A DNA stretch of 64,000 bases from NCBI RefSeq assembly GCF_003309065.1, contig NZ_POAF01000008.1:62001-126000 (forward strand), read 5' to 3'. The position numbers were made by a program, and so were the translations under genes. The DNA is from Glutamicibacter soli. GTDB taxonomy: Bacteria > Actinomycetota > Actinomycetes > Actinomycetales > Micrococcaceae. The first letter of the stretch is position 1. Every line of letters begins with the position of its first letter. Under the pieces are notes generated by a model. It was given only the letters and a program-made list of their open reading frames with translations. It had not been told where the DNA came from and made no database searches. Below, piece by piece: positions 48,157 to 58,421 of the stretch.

Positions 48157-49578
48157 ATGGCCGCATCGCCGCTGGCTCCAGCTTGGCTGAACTTCCCGAA
48201 CGACGTAAACACGCTGCGCGAGATCGAATGGGCCACCGGTGTGGCCCGCGGCGCCGATGGCCAGCTGGCCGTGCAGGGCATCCCCGTCGCGCAGCTGGCG
48301 CAGGAATTCGGCACCCCGCTGTTCGTGCTCGACGAGAACGACTTCCGCGCCCGCGCCGCCAGCTTCAAGTCCGCGTTCGACGCGGCCTTCAAGGACCTGT
48401 GTGGCGGGGTGGACGTCTACTACGCCGGCAAGGCGTTCTTGTGCACCGAGGTCGCCCGCTGGGTCACCGCCGAGGGGCTGCGTCTTGACACCTGCTCCGG
48501 CGGCGAGCTGGCAGTGGCCGCCGCGGCCGGCGTACCGGGGGAGAACCTCTCGCTGCACGGCAACAACAAGTCGGCCGCGGAAATCACCCGCGCCATCGAA
48601 ACCGGCGTGGGCCGCATCGTGGTGGACTCGCTGGACGAGTTGGAACGCGTCATCCGCATCGCCGATGCGCTGGGCCAGCGCGCGAACGTGATGCTGCGCA
48701 TCACCCCCGGCGTGCACGCCTCCACCCACGAGGCCATTGCCACCGCCCACGAGGACCAGAAGTTCGGCCTGTCCATCCTGGCCAACGACTCGGGCACCTC
48801 CCCGGCGCTGGACGCCGTGGCCCGCGCCCTGGATGCGGACAACGTGAACCTGCTGGGACTGCACGCGCACATCGGCTCGCAGATCTTCGAGGCCGAGGGC
48901 TTCGCCATGGCCGCACGCACCATGCTCGGCATCCTGGCGCAGATCCGCCAGCTCCACGGCGTCGAACTGGGCGAACTGGACCTCGGCGGCGGCTACGGCA
49001 TCGCCTACACTTTGCAGGACCATCCCTCCACCCCGGTGAAGCTGGCCGCGCAGATGGCGCAGGTCGTCTCCGCGACGTGCGCCGAGCTGGACTTGGCCTG
49101 CCCGCGCATCTCCATCGAGCCGGGCCGCGCCATCGCCGGCCCGTCGACCTTCACCCTCTACGAGGCGGGCGTGCGCAAGGACGTCCAGGTCGAGGACGCC
49201 TCCGGCGCGCTGCATCCGCGCCGCTACCTGTCGGTGGACGGCGGCATGAGCGACAACCCGCGCCCGGTGCTCTACGACGCCCAGTACACCGCGGTGCTGG
49301 CCAGCCGTGTGACGCGCAGCGACGTAATTATTTCTCGCGTAGTTGGGAAACACTGCGAGTCAGGTGACATAGTCGTGAAGGACGTTTACCTGCCCGAGGA
49401 TGTTGCCGCCGGCGATCTGCTGGCCGTGCCGGCCACCGGAGCCTACTGCTGGGCCCTGTCGAGCAACTACAACTACCTCACCCGCCCCGCGGTGGTAGCC
49501 GTACGCGACGGCCAAGCCCGTCTGATCGTGCGCAGGGAAACGGAAGCTGATTTGTTGGCCCGCGACATGGGAGTTTAA
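48157..49578 (+). CDS. lysA: diaminopimelate decarboxylase
   Basis: 473 aa PLP enzyme, last step of lysine synthesis. PLP lysine in VYYAGKAFLC (about 88-97), glycine-rich phosphate site LDLGGGYGIAY (about 274-284), and the substrate cysteine/acid block GKHCESGDIV (about 397-406). ATG at 48157, 6 bases after argS. The argS-lysA-hom-thrC-thrB order is typical of actinobacteria. Confidence 0.96.
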   Translation: MAASPLAPAWLNFPNDVNTLREIEWATGVARGADGQLAVQGIPVAQLAQEFGTPLFVLDENDFRARAASFKSAFDAAFKDLCGGVDVYYAGKAFLCTEVARWVTAEGLRLDTCSGGELAVAAAAGVPGENLSLHGNNKSAAEITRAIETGVGRIVVDSLDELERVIRIADALGQRANVMLRITPGVHASTHEAIATAHEDQKFGLSILANDSGTSPALDAVARALDADNVNLLGLHAHIGSQIFEAEGFAMAARTMLGILAQIRQLHGVELGELDLGGGYGIAYTLQDHPSTPVKLAAQMAQVVSATCAELDLACPRISIEPGRAIAGPSTFTLYEAGVRKDVQVEDASGALHPRRYLSVDGGMSDNPRPVLYDAQYTAVLASRVTRSDVIISRVVGKHCESGDIVVKDVYLPEDVAAGDLLAVPATGAYCWALSSNYNYLTRPAVVAVRDGQARLIVRRETEADLLARDMGV

Positions 49579-50868
49579 TTGACCGCTGAAAAGAGCCTGA
49601 AGGTCGCCCTGCTGGGCTGCGGCACGGTCGGCGCGCAGGTCGCGCGTATCCTGCTTGAGGACGCGGCGGCGCTGGCCGACCGCAGCGGCGCGGCGCTGGA
49701 GCTGACCGGCATCGCCGTGCGCAACACCGCCTCCGAGCGCGACGTGCAGCTGCCCGCGGAGCTGTTCACCACCGACGCGAATTCGCTGATCGACCAGGCC
49801 GACGTGGTCATCGAGCTGCTCGGCGGGCTGCACCCGGCCGGTGACTACATCGCCCGGGCGCTGAAGCGCGGGGCGAGCGTCATCACCGGCAACAAGGCGC
49901 TGATCGCCGCCCAGGGCGCGCAGCTGAACCAGCTGGCCGCCGAGCACGGCGCCCAGCTGCGCTACGAGGCGGCCGTGGCCGGGGCCATCCCGATCCTGCG
50001 CCCGATCGCCGATTCGCTGGCAGGCGATCACATCACCAAGGTGATGGGCATCGTCAACGGCACCACGAACTTCATCCTGGACGCCATGGACTCCACCGGC
50101 GCCGCGTTCGACGACGTGCTCGCCCAGGCCCAGGCGCTGGGCTACGCGGAAGCCGATCCGACCGCCGACGTGGGCGGGCACGACGCCGCCGCGAAGGCCG
50201 CGATCCTCGCCTCGCTGGCGTTCCACACCACCGTCTCCTCGGACCAGGTGCACACCGAAGGCATCACCGAGGTGAGCGCGCAGGACGTGGCCGCCGCCGC
50301 CGAGGCCGGCTACGTCATCAAGCTGCTGGCGATCGCGGAGCACGCCGAAGCCGGAGTCTCGGTGCGCGTCTACCCTTCGCTGATCAAGCGCAGCCACCCG
50401 CTGGCCAGTGTCCGCGGCGCGTTCAACGCCGTATTCGTCGAGGCGGAAAACGCCGGGGACCTGATGTTCTACGGCGCCGGCGCGGGCGGCAACCCGACCG
50501 CCTCGGCAGTCATGGGCGACGTGGTTGCCGTGGCCCGCCAGCTGGCCGCCGGGGCCGGGCTGCCTAACGGCTCGGCCGACCAGCCGGTGAACCTGCTGGA
50601 CTTCGAGCAGATCACCACCAGCTACTGGATCGGGCTGTCGGTCAAGGACCAGCCGGGCGTGCTCGCGAGCATCGCCGCGGTCTTCGGCGAGCACGGCGTC
50701 TCGATCGAGTCCATGAGCCAGCACAGCGATGCCGACGGCGAGGGCTCCGCGCTGCGCATCCTGACCCACCGGGGCGCCGAAGCGGCCCTGCGCACCACCG
50801 TCGACGCCGTCGCGGCGCTGGACGCGGTGCACTCTGTTACATCCGTTATGCGAGTTGAAGGAAACTAA
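49579..50868 (+). CDS. hom: homoserine dehydrogenase
   Basis: 429 aa. NAD(P)-binding start [17 protein letters not shown] (about 9-25), catalytic region [12 protein letters not shown] (about 156-167) with [17 protein letters not shown], and a C-terminal ACT domain (about 345-425; [18 protein letters not shown]) for threonine feedback. TTG at 49579 directly follows the lysA stop with GGGAG 10 bases upstream. Confidence 0.96.
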   Translation: MTAEKSLKVALLGCGTVGAQVARILLEDAAALADRSGAALELTGIAVRNTASERDVQLPAELFTTDANSLIDQADVVIELLGGLHPAGDYIARALKRGASVITGNKALIAAQGAQLNQLAAEHGAQLRYEAAVAGAIPILRPIADSLAGDHITKVMGIVNGTTNFILDAMDSTGAAFDDVLAQAQALGYAEADPTADVGGHDAAAKAAILASLAFHTTVSSDQVHTEGITEVSAQDVAAAAEAGYVIKLLAIAEHAEAGVSVRVYPSLIKRSHPLASVRGAFNAVFVEAENAGDLMFYGAGAGGNPTASAVMGDVVAVARQLAAGAGLPNGSADQPVNLLDFEQITTSYWIGLSVKDQPGVLASIAAVFGEHGVSIESMSQHSDADGEGSALRILTHRGAEAALRTTVDAVAALDAVHSVTSVMRVEGN

Positions 50869-50869
50869 C

Positions 50870-51970
50870 GTGGCCCACCAGTGGCGCGGAGTCATCCGCG
50901 AATATGCCGACCGTCTGCCAGTAGACGAGAACACCAAGGTCATCACGCTCGGCGAAGGCGGCACCCCGCTCGTCTTCGCCCCCGCCCTGTCCCAGCTGAC
51001 CGGCAGCGAGGTGTACCTGAAGGTCGAGGGCATGAACCCGACCGGCTCCTTCAAGGACCGCGGCATGACCATGGCGATGACCGCCGCGGTCGCCGCCGGC
51101 GCCAAGGCAGTGGTGTGCGCCTCCACCGGCAACACCTCCGCCTCCGCCGCAGCCTACGCCACCCAGGCCGGGCTGAAGTGCGCGGTGCTGGTGCCGGACG
51201 GCAAGATCTCCATGGGCAAGCTCTCCCAGGCGATCGCGCACGGCGCCGACATCATCCAGATCGACGGCAACTTCGACAACTGCCTTGAGGTCGCCCGCAA
51301 GCTGAGCGAGAACTATCCGGTGTTCCTGGTCAACTCCGTGAACCCGGCCCGCATCCAGGGCCAGAAGACCGGCGCCTTCGAGGTCGTCGACTTCCTGGGC
51401 GACGCCCCCGACTACCACGTGCTGCCGGTGGGCAACGCGGGCAACATTACCGCCTACTGGAAGGGCTACAAGGAGTACGCCTCCGAGTTCACCAACCAGG
51501 CCGGCGCCGTGCTCGCCCCGGTATCCACCAGGACCCCGATCATGTGGGGCTTCCAGGCCGCCGGCGCCGCACCGATCGTGCTGGGCCACCCGGTGACCGA
51601 GCCGGACACCATCGCCACCGCCATCCGCATCGGCAACCCCGCCTCCTGGGCCCAGGCCGAGGAAGCGCGCGACGAGTCCGGCGGCCTCATCGACTCGGTG
51701 ACCGACGACGAGATCCTCGCCGCGCACCGCTGGCTCTCCTCCCGCGAGGGCGTTTTCGTGGAGCCGGGCTCCGCGGCAGGCGTCGCGGGCCTGATCAAGC
51801 ACCACGCCGCAGGCAACGTGCCGTCGGGCAAGAAGATCGTGATCACCGTGACCGGCCACGGCCTGAAGGACCCGGACTGGGCCCTGAAGCAGGCCGACGG
51901 CTCGGCCGTCGCCCCCACCAAGGTCGGCTTCGACGTGGTGGAAGTCGCCACCGCACTGGGCCTGTCCTAG
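50870..51970 (+). CDS. thrC: threonine synthase
   Basis: 366 aa PLP enzyme converting O-phosphohomoserine to threonine. PLP lysine in [11 protein letters not shown] (about 57-67), phosphate loop [12 protein letters not shown] (about 187-198), and [17 protein letters not shown] at 50870 is preferred to TTG at 50855 because GAAGGAA is 5 bases upstream. The next gene, thrB, makes its substrate. Confidence 0.96.
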   Translation: MAHQWRGVIREYADRLPVDENTKVITLGEGGTPLVFAPALSQLTGSEVYLKVEGMNPTGSFKDRGMTMAMTAAVAAGAKAVVCASTGNTSASAAAYATQAGLKCAVLVPDGKISMGKLSQAIAHGADIIQIDGNFDNCLEVARKLSENYPVFLVNSVNPARIQGQKTGAFEVVDFLGDAPDYHVLPVGNAGNITAYWKGYKEYASEFTNQAGAVLAPVSTRTPIMWGFQAAGAAPIVLGHPVTEPDTIATAIRIGNPASWAQAEEARDESGGLIDSVTDDEILAAHRWLSSREGVFVEPGSAAGVAGLIKHHAAGNVPSGKKIVITVTGHGLKDPDWALKQADGSAVAPTKVGFDVVEVATALGLS

Positions 51971-51988
51971 ACGCCGCCCGCTGCCTGC

Positions 51989-52033
51989 CGGCCCGTCGCC
52001 GCCGCACCGGCACCCGGTGCGGCCGTGGCGGGC
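51989..52033 (+). other. imperfect hairpin between thrC and thrB
   Basis: GGCCCGtCGCCGCCGCACC can pair with GGTGCGGCCGTGGCGGGCC around GGCACCC, with a few mismatches. It may reduce read-through or stabilise the thrC message. Confidence 0.5.
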
Positions 52034-52109
52034 CGCTGCGCGTTCCGGCGCCCCTCCGCACTCATCACCCCTAGCTCACCACCTGAAGCTCACCACCTCG
52101 AAGGAACCC

Positions 52110-53039
52110 ATGCAGCAGATCGCCCTGGGCCAGCACCTGGTCGTCGCCCCGCCCGCCACCACCGCCAACCTGGGCCCCGGGTTCGACTCGCTGGGCCTCG
52201 CGCTGGAATTCCGCGACCGGCTGGAGATCCGCACCGCGCCGCAGAGCACCGTGCAGATCAGCGGCGACGGGGCCGACAGCCTGCCGCGTGACGAATCCCA
52301 CCTGATCATCCGCGAGATGCACCGCTACTGGGAGCAGCGCGGCTTCGCGCCGGTCGGCATCGAGCTGAAGGCGGCCAACAACATCCCGCACGCCCGCGGC
52401 ATGGGCTCCTCCGCCGCCGCGATCGTCGCCGCCTACGCCGCGGCCGATGCGCTGCTGCCGGCCGCCGAGCGCGGGGGACTGGACGCAGTCTTCCAGGCCG
52501 CCGCGGCCTGGGAAGGCCACCCGGACAACGTCGCCCCGGCGGTCTACGGCGGGCTGAGCATTTCCGCGACCAATGCCGACGGGACCTTCAGCTGCGCCCT
52601 GGTCCCGGTGCACACGCAGGTCCGCGCGGTGCTGGCGATCCCGTCCAACGGCTTGTCCACCGAGGTGGCCCGCGGGGTGCTTCCCGCGCAGATCGCCCAC
52701 GCAGATGCGGCGGCGAACACTGCCTCCGGCGCGCTGCTGATCCACGCGCTGAGCAACGACCCGTCCCACCTGCTCGGCGGCACCGTCGACTACCTGCACC
52801 AGTCCTACCGGGCCGCTTCGATGCCCGAAAGCAGCGCGCTGATCGCGCTTTTGCGCGAGCACCAGCTGGCCGCGGTGGTCTCCGGGGCGGGCCCGACAGT
52901 GCTTGCGCTGGTGGCCGGCGACGCCCAGGAGCGCCTGGCAGGGGAGCTCATCGAGCAGTTCTCCGCACAATCTTCGGTTTCCTGGCGTGCTGAATTTCCG
53001 CGCCTGGCCGCCAACGGTGTTACAGTAGAAGTGCTGTAG
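52110..53039 (+). CDS. thrB: homoserine kinase
   Basis: 309 aa GHMP kinase. ATP loop PHARGMGSSAAAIVAAYA (about 92-109), N-terminal VAPPATTANLGPGFDSLGLA (substrate motif), C-terminal VVSGAGPTVLALV. ATG at 52110 with GAAGGAA 5 bases before; the upstream in-frame extension is rejected. Confidence 0.96.
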   Translation: MQQIALGQHLVVAPPATTANLGPGFDSLGLALEFRDRLEIRTAPQSTVQISGDGADSLPRDESHLIIREMHRYWEQRGFAPVGIELKAANNIPHARGMGSSAAAIVAAYAAADALLPAAERGGLDAVFQAAAAWEGHPDNVAPAVYGGLSISATNADGTFSCALVPVHTQVRAVLAIPSNGLSTEVARGVLPAQIAHADAAANTASGALLIHALSNDPSHLLGGTVDYLHQSYRAASMPESSALIALLREHQLAAVVSGAGPTVLALVAGDAQERLAGELIEQFSAQSSVSWRAEFPRLAANGVTVEVL

Positions 53040-53376
53040 CACTCAAGGCAGACCGGATCATGCGGGCGCCAGCCCGATGATGAACCTTATGGCGAGTGTT
53101 GAAGCGGACGCGATCGGCGCACCGTGCCTGTCGCAGCCGTCCAGCCGTTCCGGATTTTTCCTGCAGCTCGCAGCACCCTTGATATCCCACATCCATGCAC
53201 AGTCGTGCCGTCGAGATATCAGTTTTCAAACCTAGTTTCCCGCCATCACCGGTGATACCTGAGGGCGGGTCGGGTTTTCGGTGGAACAGCCTCTCATTCT
53301 GGGCTGCAACACCTCATATTTACGGCACAGTGGGACTGCCGCAGGCAGCCCATCCTACGAGTCAGAAGGAATTTTC
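53040..53376 (+). promoter_or_regulatory. leader region of rho
   Basis: 337 bases, no gene. TGATATC (53180-53186) pairs with GATATCA (53215-53221), followed by GTTTTC. CCCGCC (53239-53244) pairs with GGCGGG (53264-53269), enclosing the 12-bp palindrome ATCACCGGTGAT, followed by TCGGGTTTT. Two terminator-like stems in a long leader suggest attenuation or Rho autoregulation. Confidence 0.5.
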
Positions 53377-55575
53377 GTGACCGAAACCACGAGCCTCAAC
53401 GAAGGCGTGGACACCAAGACTTCCGAGACCAAGAGCTCCGGCCTGGCCTCCTTGAAGATGACCCAGCTGCAGCAGCTGGCGTCGCAGCTCGGCATCACCG
53501 GCGGATCGCGCATGCGCAAGGCCGACCTGGTCGCCGCCATCAGCTCCCACCAGCGCGGCGGCTCGATCGCCGCCAAGGACGCGGAAGCTGCCAAGGCCGC
53601 CGAGCCGAAGGCCGACGCAGCCCAGGCGCCAGCCGCCAAGGAAGCGCCGGCCAAGACCACCCGTACCCGTCGCGCACCGAAGGCCGCCGCAGAGGCCCCG
53701 AAGGCCGACGCAGCCCCCGCCCAGGAAGCAGCTGAGGCCCCGCAGGCCGCCGAGCCGAAGGCTGAAAAGCCGGCCCGCGCCCGCCGCACCTCGCGCCGCG
53801 TGACCGACTCCGGCAAGATCACCGCCAAGGACGACGCCGCCAAGGCAGCGACCACCGAGGCACCGGCCCAGGCCGAAGCCGCAGTGGACGCGCCGGCCGA
53901 GGAAGCCGCCGCACCGGCCAAGGAACGCGCACCGCGCCAGCGCCGCAACACCCGCGCCGCTAAGGCAGAGCAGGCATCCGAGGCTCCGGCACAGGATGCC
54001 GACGCCCCGGCCGCCGAGGCCAAGACCGCTCCGGCCGAAGCCGATGCCGCGGAGAACGCCGAGGCGGAGAAGTCCGGCGAGCAGCGCGAAGAGCGCCGCG
54101 AGCGCGGCAACCGCCGTGAGCGTGGCAACCGCCGTGAGCGCAACAACGACCGCAACGACCGTGGCAACGACCGAAATGACCGCGGCGGCGACCGCAACGA
54201 GTCTTCCGAGCAGGACGCGTCCGAGCAGTCGGAGGAGCGCCGCGATCGCAACCAGGAGCGCAACGAGCGCAATGAGCGCAACGCCAACCGCCGTGAGCGC
54301 AACAACGACCGCAGCGAGCGCGGCAACCGCCGCGATCGCAACGATCGCAATGACCGCAACCAGGATCGCAACGACCGGAACAACCGCAACCGCCGCGGCC
54401 GCCGCGAGGACGACGAGCCGCAGCTGAGCGAGGACGACGTGCTGCTGCCGATCGCCGGCATCCTGGACGTGCTGGAGAACTACGCATTCGTCCGCACCGC
54501 CGGCTACCTGCCCGGCCCGAACGACGTCTACGTCACCCTGGGCCAGGTCAAGAAGTACAACCTGCGCAAGGGCGACGCCATCGTCGGCGCCATTCGCGCA
54601 CCGCGCGAGGGCGAGACCCCGAACCCGCGCCAGAAGTTCAACGCCCTGGTGCAGCTGACTTCGGTGAACGGCAAGAAGCCGGAGGACAACCGCGAGCGCG
54701 TCGAATTCAACAAGCTGGTGCCGCTGTACCCGACCGAGCGCCTGCGCCTGGAGACCGATCCGAAGCTGGTCGGCCCGCGCGTCATCGACCTGGTCGCACC
54801 GATCGGCAAGGGCCAGCGCGGCCTGATCGTCTCGCCTCCGAAGGCCGGCAAGACCCTGATCCTGCAGTCCATCGCGAACGCGATCACCACCAACAACCCA
54901 GAGGTGCACCTGATGATGGTGCTGGTGGACGAGCGTCCCGAAGAAGTCACCGACATGCAGCGCACCGTCAAGGGCGAGGTCATCGCCTCGACCTTCGACC
55001 GCCCGGCCGACGACCACACCACCGTGGCCGAGCTGGCCATCGAGCGCGCCAAGCGCCTGGTGGAAATGGGCATGGACGTCGTTGTGCTGCTTGACTCGAT
55101 GACCCGCCTGGGCCGCGCCTACAACCTGGCCGCCCCGGCTTCGGGCCGCATCCTGTCCGGCGGCGTGGACTCCGCGGCGCTGTACCCGCCCAAGCGCTTC
55201 TTCGGCGCCGCCCGCAACATCGAGAACGGCGGCTCGCTGACCATCCTAGCCACCGCCCTGGTGGAGACCGGATCCAAGATGGACGAGGTCATCTTCGAGG
55301 AGTTCAAGGGCACCGGCAACATGGAGCTGCGCCTGTCGCGCCAGCTGGCCGAGAAGCGCATCTTCCCGGCGGTCGACGTCAACGCGTCCTCCACCCGCCG
55401 CGAAGAGCAGCTGATGAGCGCCGAAGAGGTGCGCATCATGTGGCGCCTGCGCCGCATGCTCTCGGGCATCGATCCGCAGCAGGCGCTGGAGGTTCTCACC
55501 GGCAAGATCCGCGAGACCCAGTCCAACGCAGAATTCCTGATGCTGGTGAACAAGACCACACCGGACAAGCACTAG
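53377..55575 (+). CDS. rho: transcription termination factor Rho
   Basis: 732 aa RNA-dependent ATPase hexamer. The Rho N-terminal helix domain is about 20-55 (LKMTQLQQLASQLGITGGSR). Then a very long low-complexity insertion (about 60-345): an Ala/Pro/Lys/Glu part followed by Arg/Asn/Asp/Glu repeats (RRERNNDRNDRGNDRNDRGG type). The RNA-binding domain follows (about 350-420: GILDVLENYAFVRTAGYLPG), then the ATPase: Walker A SPPKAGKTLIL (about 488-498), Walker B VVVLLDSMTRL, Q- and R-loops. GTG at 53377 with AGAAGGA upstream. Such Arg-rich insertions are typical of high-G+C actinobacteria and add RNA affinity. Confidence 0.97.
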   Translation: MTETTSLNEGVDTKTSETKSSGLASLKMTQLQQLASQLGITGGSRMRKADLVAAISSHQRGGSIAAKDAEAAKAAEPKADAAQAPAAKEAPAKTTRTRRAPKAAAEAPKADAAPAQEAAEAPQAAEPKAEKPARARRTSRRVTDSGKITAKDDAAKAATTEAPAQAEAAVDAPAEEAAAPAKERAPRQRRNTRAAKAEQASEAPAQDADAPAAEAKTAPAEADAAENAEAEKSGEQREERRERGNRRERGNRRERNNDRNDRGNDRNDRGGDRNESSEQDASEQSEERRDRNQERNERNERNANRRERNNDRSERGNRRDRNDRNDRNQDRNDRNNRNRRGRREDDEPQLSEDDVLLPIAGILDVLENYAFVRTAGYLPGPNDVYVTLGQVKKYNLRKGDAIVGAIRAPREGETPNPRQKFNALVQLTSVNGKKPEDNRERVEFNKLVPLYPTERLRLETDPKLVGPRVIDLVAPIGKGQRGLIVSPPKAGKTLILQSIANAITTNNPEVHLMMVLVDERPEEVTDMQRTVKGEVIASTFDRPADDHTTVAELAIERAKRLVEMGMDVVVLLDSMTRLGRAYNLAAPASGRILSGGVDSAALYPPKRFFGAARNIENGGSLTILATALVETGSKMDEVIFEEFKGTGNMELRLSRQLAEKRIFPAVDVNASSTRREEQLMSAEEVRIMWRLRRMLSGIDPQQALEVLTGKIRETQSNAEFLMLVNKTTPDKH

Positions 55576-55588
55576 CGTTCAAAAACCC

Positions 55589-55633
55589 ATGGCGTCCAGC
55601 CGGCCGGCACCTGTCCGGCCGGCTGGACGCCAT
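55589..55633 (+). terminator. terminator between rho and prfA
   Basis: A 19-bp perfect stem (ATGGCGTCCAGCCGGCCGG and its complement), loop CACCTGT. No T run. Confidence 0.85.
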
Positions 55634-55730
55634 CGGCGCGTCACCTACCATGGCGCTTAAGACATAGAATTTAACCCGGCCCTTCGTGGCCGCTGGCCAG
55701 AGCCGCGCAGAACAAAGGAAGAGCAGCCCC

Positions 55731-56804
55731 ATGTTTGAATCCGTCAAGTCGCTACTTGAGGAGCACGCCGAGATTCAGGCGAAGCTCTCCGACCCGTCCG
55801 TCTACGCCGACCAGTCAGTGGCCCGCAAGCTCGGCCGCCGCTCCGCGCAGCTGAACGGCATCGTCGAGGCCTACAACAAGTGGAACAGCGCCACCGAGGA
55901 CCTGGAAGCCGCCAAGGAAATGGCCGACGAAGATCCGGACTTCGCCGAAGAGGTCGAAACCCTCACCGCGCAGCTGCCCGAACTGGAGGAGAAGCTGCGC
56001 CGCCTGCTGATCCCGCGCGACGAGAACGACGCGCGCGACGTGATCCTCGAGGTCAAGGGCGGCGAGGGCGGCGACGAGGCCGCCCTGTTCGCCGCGGACC
56101 TGCTGCGCATGTACACCCGCTACGCGGAGCACAAGGGCTGGAAGGTCGAGATGATCTCCTACAACGAGTCCGACCTCGGCGGCTACAAGGATGCCCAGGT
56201 CGCGATCAAGGGCAAGTCCAGCGACCCGGCAGAGGGCGTCTACGCCCACCTGAAGTTCGAGGGCGGCGTGCACCGCGTACAGCGCGTGCCGGTCACCGAA
56301 TCCCAGGGCCGCATCCACACCTCGGCCGCCGGCGTGCTGGTGCTGCCAGAGGTCGACGAGCCCGAAGAAGTGGACATCCACGCCAACGACCTGAAGATCG
56401 ACGTCTACCGCTCCTCGGGCCCCGGCGGCCAGTCGGTGAACACCACCGATTCCGCCGTGCGCATCACCCACCTGCCTACCGGCATCGTGGTCGCCATGCA
56501 GAACGAGAAGTCGCAGATCCAGAACCGCGAAGCCGCCATGCGCGTGCTGCGCTCGCGCCTGCTGGCCCACCAGCAGGAGATCATCGACGCAGAGAACTCC
56601 GCCGTGCGCGCCAGCCAGATCCGCACCATGGACCGCTCCGAGCGCATCCGCACCTACAACTACCCGGAAAACCGCATCGCGGACCACCGCACCGGGTACA
56701 AGGCCTACAACCTGGACGCGGTGATGGACGGCGACCTGGAGCCGGTCATCGAATCCTGCATCCAGATGGACGAGGAAGAGCGCCTGGCGGCGCTGGGCGA
56801 GTAG
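55731..56804 (+). CDS. prfA: peptide chain release factor 1
   Basis: 357 aa RF1 for UAA and UAG. The codon-recognition motif PVT is in [17 protein letters not shown] (about 181-197) and GGQ in [12 protein letters not shown] (about 226-237). ATG at 55731 with AAAGGAAGAG upstream. It is followed at 17 bases by prmC, which methylates the GGQ glutamine. Confidence 0.97.
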   Translation: MFESVKSLLEEHAEIQAKLSDPSVYADQSVARKLGRRSAQLNGIVEAYNKWNSATEDLEAAKEMADEDPDFAEEVETLTAQLPELEEKLRRLLIPRDENDARDVILEVKGGEGGDEAALFAADLLRMYTRYAEHKGWKVEMISYNESDLGGYKDAQVAIKGKSSDPAEGVYAHLKFEGGVHRVQRVPVTESQGRIHTSAAGVLVLPEVDEPEEVDIHANDLKIDVYRSSGPGGQSVNTTDSAVRITHLPTGIVVAMQNEKSQIQNREAAMRVLRSRLLAHQQEIIDAENSAVRASQIRTMDRSERIRTYNYPENRIADHRTGYKAYNLDAVMDGDLEPVIESCIQMDEEERLAALGE

Positions 56805-56821
56805 CAGGCGCCCGCGCACCC

Positions 56822-57697
56822 GTGGAGAATCCGCTATCCGTCCGCGAGCTGTCCGCCGTGCGCCGCGCCGCGCTGGGACAGCTCGCCGCAGCCGGCGTGC
56901 CCAGCCCCGCGGTCGACGCCGACCTGCTGGCCTGCCACGTGCTGGGCATCGAGCGCTCCGAGCTGAAGCTGCGCGAACTGCGCGGGGATTCCTTCTCCGA
57001 GCCGCAGTTCACGCAGTACGCCGCGCTGCTCGAACGCCGCGCCGCGCGCATCCCGCTGCAGCACCTGACCGGCGAAGGCCACTTCCGCTACCTGACCCTG
57101 AAGGTCGGGCCCGGAGTGTTCTCGCCGCGCCCGGAAACCGAGACCGTGGTCCAGCTGGGCCTGGACTTCCTGGCCGAGCAAGGGCTTGCGGCCCCCCGCT
57201 GCGCTGACCTGTGCTCCGGTTCCGGGGCCATCGCCGCCGCGCTGGCCAGCGAGGTCCCGCAGGCCTCCGTGTGGGCCGTGGAGCTCTCCGAGGACGCCAT
57301 CGGCTACACCCGGGCCAACTGCGAGCCGCTGGGCGTCACGGTGCTGCACCGCGACGCCTCCGCGCTGCCGGCGCCATTGCACGGCAGCATGGACCTGGTG
57401 ATCTCCAACCCGCCCTACATCCCGCCCAATGCGGTGCCGCGCGAACCAGAGGTGCGCGACCACGACCCGCAGATGGCCCTCTACGGGCTGGGCGAGGACG
57501 GGCTGCAGATCCCGCGCGCCATCGCCGCCGAGGCGCTGCGCCTGCTGCGCCCCGGGGGACTGTTCGTCATGGAGCACGCCGAGGTGCAGCAGGATTCCGC
57601 CGCCCAGCTGCTGCGCGACGCTGGTTTCACGGCCGTCGCCGGGCACCCGGACCTGTCCGGGCGCCCGCGCTCGACCAGCGGCCGCGCGCCGCGCTGA
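56822..57697 (+). CDS. prmC: release factor glutamine methyltransferase
   Basis: 291 aa SAM-dependent enzyme modifying the GGQ glutamine of RF1 and RF2. N-terminal helical domain (about 1-80), SAM motif ADLCSGSGAIAAALAS (about 127-142), and the catalytic NPPY (in VISNPPYIPP, about 196-205). GTG at 56822 is chosen; the open frame continues upstream through prfA and is not coding there. Confidence 0.94.
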   Translation: MENPLSVRELSAVRRAALGQLAAAGVPSPAVDADLLACHVLGIERSELKLRELRGDSFSEPQFTQYAALLERRAARIPLQHLTGEGHFRYLTLKVGPGVFSPRPETETVVQLGLDFLAEQGLAAPRCADLCSGSGAIAAALASEVPQASVWAVELSEDAIGYTRANCEPLGVTVLHRDASALPAPLHGSMDLVISNPPYIPPNAVPREPEVRDHDPQMALYGLGEDGLQIPRAIAAEALRLLRPGGLFVMEHAEVQQDSAAQLLRDAGFTAVAGHPDLSGRPRSTSGRAPR

Positions 57698-57734
57698 ACT
57701 ACCCACCCACCACCCCACATGAAAGAATGATCCC

Positions 57735-58421
57735 GTGAGCACACGATTTTTGGTCAGCAACGAGCAGGAACACGCTGCAGGCATCGAGGCGGCGCGCACC
57801 GCGCTGTCGGCCCAGCGCTGCATCGTCCTGCCTACCGATACGGTCTACGGGATCGGCGCCGACGCGTTCAGCGCGCAGGGCGTGGCGATGCTGCTGGCGG
57901 CCAAGGGCCGCAGCCGCACCATGCCGCCGCCGGTGCTGATCGCCCAGGCCGCCACCATGGACGGGCTGGCCCGCGACATCCCTGACGAGGCCCGCAAGCT
58001 CGCCGAGGCCTTCTGGCCCGGGGGACTGACCCTGATCCTGCAGGCGCAGCCCTCGCTGACCTGGGATCTGGGGGAGACCCGCGGCACCGTGGCGCTGCGC
58101 GTCCCGAACGATGAAACCGCCCTGGAGTTGCTGGCCGCCACCGGTCCGCTGGCCGTCTCCTCCGCCAACCGCACCGGCAACCCGGCCGCCACTACCGCCG
58201 ACGAGGCCGTGGCCCAGCTGGGCGATTCGGTGGACGTGTACCTGGACGGCGGCTCGCGTGCCGCACAGGACGACGCCGAGACCCTGCCCTCGACCATCGT
58301 GGACTGCACCGGCGCGCGGCTGCAGGTCGTGCGCTCCGGCGCCATCTCCATCGAGGAGCTGCGCGTGGTCGTCCCCGCCATTCTCGACTTGGGACAGGAC
58401 GACTCCGGCCAGGGCGCATGA
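57735..58421 (+). CDS. threonylcarbamoyl-AMP synthase (YrdC/Sua5)
   Basis: 228 aa. YrdC domain for synthesis of the t6A intermediate of tRNAs: VLPTDTVYGIGADAFSAQG (about 31-49), KGRSRTMPPPVLIAQ (55-69) and FWPGGLTLILQA. It starts with GTG at 57735 (AAAGAATGATCCC upstream, weak site). Length fits the short TsaC/YwlC form. It overlaps the next gene by ATGA. Confidence 0.9.
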   Translation: MSTRFLVSNEQEHAAGIEAARTALSAQRCIVLPTDTVYGIGADAFSAQGVAMLLAAKGRSRTMPPPVLIAQAATMDGLARDIPDEARKLAEAFWPGGLTLILQAQPSLTWDLGETRGTVALRVPNDETALELLAATGPLAVSSANRTGNPAATTADEAVAQLGDSVDVYLDGGSRAAQDDAETLPSTIVDCTGARLQVVRSGAISIEELRVVVPAILDLGQDDSGQGA

